This document shows, in pieces, positions 13,653 through 22,073 of a stretch of DNA of 64,000 nucleotides. Positions within the stretch are counted from its first letter, which is position 1, and each line of letters opens with the position of its first letter. Both the position numbers and the translations under genes were made by a program. The stretch lies in contig CAJNDS010002481.1 in NCBI GenBank assembly GCA_905221605.1, positions 235,211-299,210 on the forward strand, in the 5' to 3' direction. The DNA comes from Symbiodinium natans. Its lineage: Eukaryota; Sar; Dinophyceae; Suessiales; Symbiodiniaceae. The notes beneath the pieces are model-generated. The model saw only the letters and a list, made by a program, of their open reading frames with translations. It was not told the origin of the DNA and did not search any database.

Positions 13653-14465
13653 CTATACTCCCCTTAGAACCTTAATAAAAATCATATTTTTAGATATCCC
13701 CTTGGGTTTTATATGAACAAAAAAAACTCCCTGTTCTGAGTTGCAAACATCCCCAGACCTGCGTGCTCATCCTCGGCCACCTCCCTCAACTCCACTGATT
13801 GAAAGCATCAGAGAAGTCGGAGCCATCAGACCAGTCGCTGGCATCGTTCATGAAGAGGACGGATTTGGAAACCCGAACCCTTTTGCTATGAGAACCTTTA
13901 TGCGGAAAGTCGTTGGCCAAAAGATCACCCTGCTAGCATTCAAAACATGCCCCTAATAACCACCCAAGACCTTCTGAATGTTGTGAAGGGCAGGCTATGC
14001 TGTGGCAGAAGGTGCTATGCATGCATCAATCGCACAGGCGACGCTCTAGGCGGCTTGGTTCCGGGTCCCTGCCTGCGGCGGTTTGGGGTTTGTTTTTGCC
14101 ACCCGTAGTTCGGGCTTAGGGTTCAGGGTTTTGGCGTTTCCGGGGCTACTGTGCACTTACTGGCTCTTCAGGAAGTTGGGGAAAGAGGCAAATCTTATGC
14201 AGCCCACATGAACCTCCCAAGTAGGGCTTATTCGGACGTGGGGTCTTCGAGCATCAAGCTGCGAGCTGATTCTGTTTCTGTTAGTCCTCCTTTGGTTTAG
14301 GGTTTGGGGTTTGGGGTTTAGGGTTAAACGGTTTAGGGTTTAGGGCTTGGGTCCTCGGGTGTCAGGAGTTGTCACGCATTCGTCCGGGCATTTCGCGCGC
14401 AATACGCTATGGGTTCCTAGGCCTCATCCGGGTAAGCACTGCGTTGCTTTGCAAAAGCTAGAGTT

Positions 14466-14550
14466 TGGGATGTTCCCCCTTATACCAACAGTCCTTAATA
14501 GGGACTATAGTACCCCCTATTATATTTCCTTGTATAAGGGGAACATCCCA
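14466..14550. repeat. Foldback hairpin (85 bp)
   Basis: Left arm 14466-14485 (TGGGATGTTCCCCCTTATAC) and right arm 14532-14550 are reverse complements apart from one extra C. The loop contains a smaller AGTCC...GGGACT stem. Confidence 0.85.
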
Positions 14551-15494
14551 AGCTAGAGTGCTTGCCGCACCAGACCGAACCGTGAGCTTGCGCCAGCACC
14601 GCCACAACCCGACATGAAGTTGAGACTTTGAAGCTCCTGAACTCCCATCCTCAACTCCAGGGCTTAGGCTTCAGAAGTTTTTTGGGGGTTGAATTTGTGG
14701 GCTTCGGACGTAGTGTCTCCCTCATTTCCTGCAGGTACGTGCCGCGAAAGCAACATGAGAAATTGAGTTCTGGTGTTGTCTGGCAACTTAATTCATGGGC
14801 ACGCAGCTCTTCGCATGCTCATCTTATTCGCTCATACGTACGCTAAGCACCTGAACTGAATTCACCCTTGAGCTGTGAAACCCCCAAAACCCCAAACCCT
14901 ACTCCCTGAACCCTAAACCCCAAGAATTCACCCTTGAGCCCTGAAACCCTACATGCCTTGAGCCCCCAAAACCTCCAGGCCCTTTACACCCTGGAGCCAA
15001 CTCCAAAGCCTCTAAACCCTAAACCCTAAAACCCTAAACCTTAAACACCGGAAACTGTGGCCGATGAAGCCTGAGGCCAACGACCCAGTCAACTCAGTAT
15101 TGTCGGAGTGCCTTACATGCACGGTGGCTTTTGAGCTTTACCTGACATAGCCGATTTAGGGTTTAGGGGTTTAGGGGTTTAGGGTTTCGGGTTTAGGCAG
15201 TTAGCAGTGTTCGCGTATCAGGATCCATGAGTTGCAGAGCGCATTGTGGTTTTCATTGCCTGTCTAGCTCCTCGATTCTCGCGGTGTCTTGGTACCTGGA
15301 CCTATTAAACTCTAAACTCTAAACCCTGAATGTTTTACCACGTTTCGTTGACGCATTGCCGACGATCCGTGTCCGGGTGCACCAGGGATTCGTCAGAAGC
15401 CTAAACCGGCTTAAGGATTCAGGGCTTAGGGTTTAGGGTTTCCATACGCCACTTATTTCGAGCCAGTGTGTTACGCCCTGAATACAATACTTAT

Positions 15495-15573
15495 GGGTTC
15501 CCCTACTAACCCCCCTCAAAACTCCCCCCCCCCCCCGGGTTCCCCCTATAGAGGGGGGGTAGTAGGGGAACCC
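15495..15573. repeat. Foldback hairpin with poly-C loop (79 bp)
   Basis: Arms 15495-15517 and 15551-15573 (starting GGGTTCCCCTACTAAC; ending GTAGTAGGGGAACCC) are reverse complements with one mismatch. The loop carries a run of about 14 C. Confidence 0.85.
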
Positions 15574-16059
15574 CTGAAATACCTGAGTTCTTTGATGTGC
15601 TACCTTGTTTCTAACTTAGGTGCGAGAAGCCCTAAATCCTAAACCCTAAACCCCAAACACCTAAACCCTAGACCCCAAAACCCCCAAACCCCCAAACCCT
15701 TGAACCCTTCAACTAAACCCTTAAACCCTAAACCCTAATGGGGTTTAGGGTTGAGGGTTCAGCAGCTCCGGATCGAGCAGTTTTATGGCAATGTTTCTTT
15801 ACGGCTCTGATATAACGCCCACCCACCCAGAGAATCCCATAACATTGAGAAAACATAAATACAAGCATTCTCCAATCATCTCAGCTTCAAAAGCCCATGC
15901 TTGAAACGAACAGGGACAACAAAAACACCTAACAATGTTAATTGCTATTGCATCTCTTAGCCTCCCCAGGCCCTAAATGCCAGGTTTTGGGACCCCTAAA
16001 ACCTAAACTCCAGGCCTGAAAACTGAAACCCTAAACTTAAGGCAGAAGGGAACGACCTG

Positions 16060-16380
16060 CCTTAAACTACGAATTCTGGGCCTTAAGCCACGAATTCTGG
16101 GCCTTAAAGCACGAATTCTGGGCCGTAAGCCACGAATTCTGGGCCTTAAACCATGAATTCTGGGCCTTACACCACAGATTCTGGGCCTTAAACCACGAAT
16201 TCTGTGCCTAAACACTCGAATTCTGTGCCAGACCCGTTTCGTGGTTTAAGGCCCAGAATTCGTGGTTTAAGGCCGAAGGGAACGACCGGCCACGAATTCT
16301 GGGACTTAAACCACGAATTCTGGGCCTGAAGCCACGAATTCTGGGCCTTAAACCACGAAATCTGGACCTTAAACCACGAA
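16060..16380. repeat. 21-bp minisatellite carrying an EcoRI-type GAATTC core
   Basis: About 14 copies of a 21-bp unit built from GGGCCTTAAACCACGAATTCT. Eight plus-oriented copies (16060 to ~16225), two inverted copies (about 16238-16275), then four plus-oriented copies (about 16290-16380). The copies next to the inversion share GCCGAAGGGAACGACC with the left border (near 16040), suggesting a rearrangement. The 7-codon periodic frame on the minus strand is an artefact. Confidence 0.9.
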
Positions 16381-17023
16381 GGTCATTGAGGTTTAAATTA
16401 TGATATGAAAGAGAGGTTTAGGGTTTAGGGTTGCGGGCTTAGGGTTTACATCCCTAATTAAATCCCCAAACCCTGAACCCTAAATCCCCAAACCCTAGAG
16501 TTTCACCTTCAGGCCGGTTCAATGAAGGAGCGCGGTCCCAAAGCAGGGATCCCCCATTTCATCCCAAGCCCTCCGGAGCGCAAGATACCCCAAACGGGCT
16601 TAAGGTCTAGGGATTAAATTTAGAGGGTTTAGAAGGTTTAAGGTTTTGGTAAATTTGGAGGTTTAAACGGTTTAGGGTTTAGTAAATTTAGAGGGTTTAG
16701 AAGGTTTAGGGTTTAGAAGGCTTAGAAGGTAGGTTTAGGGTTTAGAAGGTTTAGAAAGCTTAGGGCTTAGGGAGTTTAGCGTGTTTAGGGTATAGGGCTT
16801 AGGGAGTTTAGGGTGTTTAGGGTTTAGGGAGTTTAGGGTTTTAAGGGATTAGGGTGTTTAAAGGTTTAGGGCCCTTAGCCGCAATACCCGAGGCCGAAGC
16901 CACCCCGTTCAATCCCTTAGAGTCAACCCTCCCTCCCTCCCCCCCCAAAGGCAAAACCTCACACCATAAAGAAAATAGTTAGCAAAACTTAAACCCTAAA
17001 CCCTAAACCACGGCTCTCTGTAG

Positions 17024-17100
17024 AGGTGAGGTGCATCGAGCTGCCGGATGAGTCGAAGGAAATCCTGAAGCAGACTTGGGAGCTCTGGCTCAAGGCATCA
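17024..17100 (+). CDS. Candidate plus-strand exon of unknown gene
   Basis: Follows CTCTCTGTAG and precedes GTAGGGTTTAGGG, so a telomere word starts right at the donor. After two bases of a split codon the frame reads VRCIELPDESKEILKQTWEL and WLKAS. No family recognised. The acceptor with a short pyrimidine stretch, the GT donor and the clean frame are the support; no partner exon was identified. Confidence 0.4.
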
Positions 17101-17227
17101 GTAGGGTTTAGGGTTTTGGAGTTAGGGTTAGGGATTTTGTAGGTCTTGTTGACCGGGTTTACAAGGCTTGAGTGTGGGGTGCGTTGTTGTTGCCGTTGTG
17201 CTCGACAGTTCTTGGCAGCTCCCTTCG

Positions 17228-17355
17228 GGACTAAATGAACCCTACAGCTGTGATCATATACCCCATGTTACAAAACATCCCTAAACTCTAAACCCTAAAC
17301 CCTAATTCCTATTAAGGTATATGGACCATAAGCCCTTTTAGGGTTCATTTAGTCC
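17228..17355. repeat. Foldback hairpin enclosing telomere words
   Basis: A perfect 17-bp inverted repeat, GGACTAAATGAACCCTA at 17228-17244 and its complement at 17339-17355, brackets 94 bases that contain CCCTAAACCCTAA and a second imperfect pair (ATATACC/GGTATAT). Confidence 0.85.
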
Positions 17356-17522
17356 GCAAAGTGCGGGGCCGGGTGTTGAGGCAGCTTATACCCTAAACCC
17401 CTAAACCCCTAAACCCTAAACCCTAGGGTAGAGTTGCGCTTGGGGAGGTGCAGGATCGAATAGTGTTTGGACCAGCTACTTTGTTGAGGGCAACCTAAGC
17501 CCTAAACCCGAAACCCTAAACC

Positions 17523-17993
17523 CTAAAGGCGTTCTGCTAGACCACAAGCTCCCAAAGCAAATAGACTCGGCCTGATTAGCAATATATACCATGTGTTCTC
17601 TCCACTATCAAGATGTGGGATTGTGGGGAGCTTAAGGTTTAGGGCCCTTAACCTTGATCGCCTACGGTGCAATAACAACAAGGCCGTGTTCACGCTCTTT
17701 GTGAACAGGTCCGCCGGATTCACCGATCCAGCCAACCAGTGGAGAGACAGCCTTCCCGTGGCCATCTTAGCACGCATCCATGCTAGCCTTATCTCCACAT
17801 GCCTGCTTCTTCGCGGCAAGTCCTGGCCACGGAGTAAGTCAATCGCGGATTGACTATCCGTCATAAGCTCAGTTGCAATGTTCCAACTGTCCTCCTCTGC
17901 ATCATGAACATTGTCACCAGCATCATGTGCATCCTGTACAACATGTGTCTCTGTATGCACCCTTACGTACTCTCTCTCAACGCTCATCAACAC
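17523..17993 (-). pseudogene. Relic copia-type RNase H (C-terminal end of a pol gene)
   Basis: The minus frame carries the conserved tail of Ty1/copia RNase H: TDSQSAIDLLRG, RRSRHVEIRLAWMRAKM and NPADLFTKSV, matching the DSQ..., RSRHI.IR and N.ADIFTK blocks of that family. The preceding RT and the first RNase H Asp are missing and downstream sequence runs into telomere words, so this is an old, truncated insertion. It differs clearly from the RNase H of the intact element at 21.8-31.7 kb (TKFM instead of TKSV, different spacing). Confidence 0.75.
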
Positions 17994-20900
17994 TCGCTCA
18001 ATCAGAAGGACGAGCCCAACGCTCTCTTGAGACCCCTCCTTGTACTATAGGAGCCCCCCCGCTGTAAACCGCCCCAGAAAATGGTTCCCCACAATTGATG
18101 GTTTAGGGTGTAAAGGTTACCCTAAGGCCTTGGTTTAGGGCCAATGAAGCAGGAGATTTCAGCTTGATTAGCAAGGGGTGGCAGCGGGGGGTTGAGGGTT
18201 TAGGACCCCTCAACCCTCAACCCCAGGAGCGCCCTAAATCCGAAAATGTCCGGAGCCCTTTGGGTTTAGGGTTTAGGGTTGCTTTTGCTTTTTGGGTTGC
18301 TTTTGGGGCCCTTGGGTCTGGGTTTCGGGCGTTTTACTTCTCAGGCAGTCGAGGGGGAGGGGGGACCTGGGCTGCCTTTCTGACCGGAAGTACTCAAGAC
18401 GCTGGGGCAGGACCCGCTTCTCTTTCTGAGCTTTCTCTGTTTTTTTTTTCGCCTCCGGATTCAACCCCCCAACATAGCCGGCCCAGAAACTGTGATCCCC
18501 TTGTTGGTCAGTGCGGGGAAGCGGGTGCTTTTGCCCACACCGCGTGATGCGGGGACCCTGGGACCGGTTGAGGCTTCTCGGACAAAAAAAGTGGGGTATG
18601 CAATTCTCTCAAACCTTGAACCCTAAACCCTCAACTCTGTGGCAACATGCCGGGCCTCTGCAACTGCCTTCTTAGCAGCGTCGCCACCGCAGCCGCCTCC
18701 AGCGTCCGCGCCTCCTGCCGGCCGCCCAAACCCCGATATACCCTAAGCCCTGAAAATCCCTAAGTAAATCCCGAAGCCTAAAACCTCCCTTGAGCCAACC
18801 CTAAACCCTAAACCCAAAAACCTCCCAGGCAGGGGCAGGAGTTGCCAGGCGTCGCGGCGGCGCCAGCGCTGCCCCGGGCGCGATGGCTGCCATGGCCAGC
18901 GAGTTGAGGGGTCGGTTTGTAGGGATTTAGGGTTGAGGGTTCTGGGGGTTCAGGAGTTTAGGGTTTAGGATTCTAGGGGTTTCGGGGTGAGGAGGAAGAG
19001 GGTTTATTCTAGGATTCCAGAGGTTTAAGGGTTTCGGGTGTAGAGTTTATAGGCTTCTAGGGGTTGAGGGTTTTAGCTTTATGGTTAAGCGGCTTATGGG
19101 GTTTAAGGTTTCCGGTTTCGAGCAAAATTTGGCTAGAAAGACATTAAACCCTATATTAACCCTTTAACCCTAAAACCTAAACAAACCCCAGGGCTCATGA
19201 AGAGGTTCCTCTGAGCCCTCGCGATGAAAGGGCAGGGTTTGGGTTTAGGGTTTAGGGTTCGGGGTATGTGCGAATCATCCAAATACAGGAAAACTCACGT
19301 GTGCCCGCTCTACCAAGTAGCTTAGGCTTTGGGGTATATGTACAAGTTGAAGTTGTGATTGTTGCAGTACAAGAAAGTAGTATGCCTACCAGGGGGGGCA
19401 GAAGGCGACACCCTCCAAAAGCCACCCTCGTATCCGGATTACGAGAGGATCCCTCAGGTCGCTATCCCAAGGGAGTTGGTGACCTATGGAAAGCACCCGC
19501 TAACCGTCCGGCTGCGCGGCGTACTCCTTAACCAATATCCACCTTGGGACAACCTTACCCCTGGCCTCACTAACTGTCCGGTTGCGCAACGACCAAGAAG
19601 TCCTGTAATCCCACCAGGTTAGAGTGACCCTTAGCCAGAACCCTCGAGCAAATCACTATCCGAAAGAACTGTACAACGGTCAGGGGGGAAAGACTGAAAG
19701 CTTAAAAGGGAGCTCCATTTGAGCCGCTGCAGCATAATGCCATGCCGCAGCATCCTTATCCTTCCTGGCCCAAAATCAAGGGAAAACCCGTTATCCCCCT
19801 GTCCATAACATACCTCTTCGTGCTAAACAGGGTATAGGGTATAGGGCCGTATACGGGGGGTCTAGGGTTTAGTGTTAAGTCACGTGGCTCCGCTGGTCTA
19901 CGCAGAAGCTGATTGCACCCTGCATGTTCTTGTTGCAGGGTTTAGGGCTTATTAGGGTTGAGTGGGTTTAAGTAGGTGTAGGCTTAGGGTTTAGGGTTTA
20001 GGGCTTGGGTTGGGAAGTTGCGAGCTCAGAAGGCCAAACAAAAAGCTCTTGAGGTTCGTTTTTTTTTCGTTGGACCCCAAACCCCAAACCCTAAACCCTA
20101 CTCGGTTTAGGGTTTATAGGGTTTAAGGTTAACAATAGGGCCCAAAATAATCCTCTGCATAGCCCTGCCTACGGACTCGCTTCGATGTGCCCCCCCCTTC
20201 GTTTTTCCCCACCGGGCGCTGCGACCCTGCCTCCTCCCCAAGACTTCTCAACCTCGGGGCTTCAGGGAAGTTGGCTCACTATGGGCCCGGCTCTTGGAGC
20301 TGAAGTTGGGGATGCCAAGGCACCCCTTAGTTTAGGGTTTAGGGTTCAGGGTTGCGTCGAAGAGTTCCACTGAAATCAGAGCTCTGGGGGGTGGCGCGTG
20401 CCATGGAGCCTTTGCCATGGAGCTGCCAACAAGCCCTGGAGCTTCAAGCATGGGAGAATACTGGGGCTTAGGGTTTGGGTTTAAGGGCATCGCGAAGTGG
20501 GGCTCATGCAGGCAGTGTCTGCATTCTCGGTCACGAGACACACATAGGTCGGTTTCCGGTAGAGTGGGGGCAGCTCCTGCGGTAGAAACTGCAGATTGCC
20601 AGAACTGCCTTGAGTCAGAAGCCAAGGCGGAGATCTCTCGAATCTATGTTTTTTTTCATTTTCGCTTGGGGGGAGAGTGGCCTCTGGTGATTACGGGACC
20701 TACCCCTTCAATCCTCCCCCCACGAAGCCTAAATCATGGCTCCCACCATGGCAGCCAGCGGATGGGCTGCTGGACCACTCCGCAGTGAAATCAAGAGTCT
20801 GGAGCCTGATTGCTCATCTTTTCGCTCTGGGGCGTTTCGAGGCGAAATTGGGGAAAATGTGGGGGAAGACAACTCGAAACGCCCTCTCAGACGCTCTCGG

Positions 20901-21466
20901 AAAGCGGATGAAGGCAGTAGCGGGAGCTCCTCCGAGAGCGGCCTTAGAGGGAAGCTAGCCACGGCCCAAAGTACCACATCGCCCTGGGCCCTGGGCACTC
21001 CAGGCACTCCCCATGTGCCACGAGACGCAGAGGCCTAGAGAGCCTTTTTGGGGAAATCGCACCATGAGCATGTGCCGTGGAGCTGAAATCCCATCCGAAC
21101 ATGCGGGTTCCTATGCGATCTATATGGGTATCCCCCGAAGAAAGAAAACCCCCATATGAGCCCGGTGTCAGCCTGGAAGGAAGACTTGACTATATCACTC
21201 CGCCTGGACAGGGCTGAAAGGGCGCTTGCCTTGCTGCATTTGGAACCCGCGAGGTTTCAGCTGCAGGACGCCCTCAACCCTATAAGCCAGACAGGGTTTA
21301 GAGCTTGCGGTTTAATTAGGGTTTAGGGTTTAAGGACTCTTCCGGACTTTCTGGCTCCGACCTTCCTTCTCAAGGAAAGACCTGGAGCCTCAAACCGAAA
21401 CCGCTGTGGCTCGGAGTGCGGCTTGCACCAGGCATGCGAAGATGGCCCCCTAAATGTTAACTCTAA
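17994..21466. other. Telomere-word-rich non-coding interval
   Basis: Dense tracts at about 18100-18140, 18260-18285, 18890-19130, 19230-19265, 19860-20130, 20325-20350 and 21290-21335. Two short stretches (about 18650-18730 and 18830-18920) are alanine-rich and open on both strands and could be exons. ORF-like sequence at 20.4-21.0 kb has no recognisable domain. Confidence 0.5.
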
Positions 21467-21760
21467 TTCGCCTCGGCTTCCTGCCGAGAAGCGTCTGGAA
21501 CAAGCAGACCCGGATCGGGCCTCCTTCCCCCTAACCCAACCCTTCCCCCCGTGCCAAATTTTCTGACGCCACCCCCCACCCCACCCCCCCCCCACCCCCC
21601 CCCCACCCCCCCCCCCACCCCCCCCCCCCACCCCCCCCCCACCCCCCCCCCTCCCCCCCACCCGCTCTGCCCTTCCTCCCTTTTTTGCGAAACCCTCTTT
21701 CCTCCTTTCCTGTCCTGGGGCCGGCCCGGCTGCCGAGGCGGCGCGCGCAAGCGTTTACAC
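21467..21760. repeat. Dispersed repeat copy 1 (GCCTCGGC ... GCCGAGGC ends) with C-rich core
   Basis: The left part (CGCCTCGGCTTCCTGCCGAG, then AAGCGTCTGGAACAAGCAGA) and right part (GAAACCCTCTTTCCTCC ... GGCTGCCGAGGCGGCG) closely match 57092-57360, while the middles differ. Outer ends are short inverted repeats (GCCTCGGC/GCCGAGGC). The core 21570-21662 is almost pure C with single A or T, likely G4/i-motif forming. Confidence 0.75.
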
Positions 21761-21777
21761 TTACCTTAAACCCTAAA

Positions 21778-21782
21778 CCCTA
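21778..21782. other. Left target-site duplication CCCTA
   Basis: CCCTA immediately left of the 5' LTR equals CCCTA immediately right of the 3' LTR (31698-31702). Five bases is the usual copia duplication length. The site is part of a CCCTAAA telomere word. Confidence 0.8.
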
Positions 21783-22011
21783 TGCGGAGCTGCAATTGGT
21801 ATTGTAGGAAGGAGTTGGTATTGGAAGTTGAAGGGTCAATGAACCCGGTAATCTTTGGCTCAAGCCATGACCAAAGCGGTCAAAGGTTTCGTAAAAAGTG
21901 TGCCCTTGGTTTGGGGTCTTGTTGTTCGGTTGTTGGTTGTTCCAGGGGTATTAAGGGCTTCTGTTGGGGTTGACTGTTTTGTTCCCTGTCCTCCTTCGGT
22001 TGCCCCCCGTA
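21783..22011 (+). repeat. 5' LTR
   Basis: Begins TGCGGAGCTGC and ends CCCCCCGTA. Compared with the 3' LTR it differs only at G/A (position 4) and T/C (in GGGTCAATG versus GGGCCAATG). It contains TTTGGCTCAAG at 21854-21864, identical to the 3' end of the dinoflagellate spliced leader. No TATA box is obvious. Confidence 0.93.
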
Positions 22012-22026
22012 GGTTATGAGCCCAAG
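22012..22026 (+). promoter_or_regulatory. Primer-binding site, half-tRNA(iMet) type
   Basis: GGTTATGAGCCCAAG follows the LTR with no gap. Its complement, CTTGGGCTCATAACC, matches an initiator-tRNA-Met anticodon arm (CAT anticodon within CTCATAA, GGG stem) rather than a tRNA 3' end. Drosophila copia is known to prime from a 5' half of initiator tRNA-Met in this way. Confidence 0.75.
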
Positions 22027-22073
22027 TTAGGCTTCCTGCGGAATTGGTAAAGATTTTTCGTTTGTTTAACGCC

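Larger units (their letters stand above)
13656..17023. other. Telomere-word-rich non-coding interval
   Basis: Contains telomere tracts (for example 14300-14345, 15005-15040, 15155-15200, 15640-15750, 16410-16460, 16640-16860), two foldback hairpins and a 21-bp minisatellite listed separately. A region at about 13790-13960 is open on both strands with protein-like composition; I cannot choose a strand. Confidence 0.6.

Noticed and set aside
21323-21750. Glycine-rich minus-strand protein
   Set aside because: Produced by the C-rich core of the dispersed repeat.
21787-21973. 63-codon frame inside each LTR as a separate gene
   Set aside because: Short, lacks motifs, and lies wholly within the regulatory repeat.
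22003-22026. Spliced-leader sequence at the LTR/PBS junction (CCCCGTAGG ... GCCCAAG)
   Set aside because: Only the ends resemble the leader; the tRNA-half primer site explains the sequence better. The LTR-internal match at 21845-21864 is the stronger candidate.
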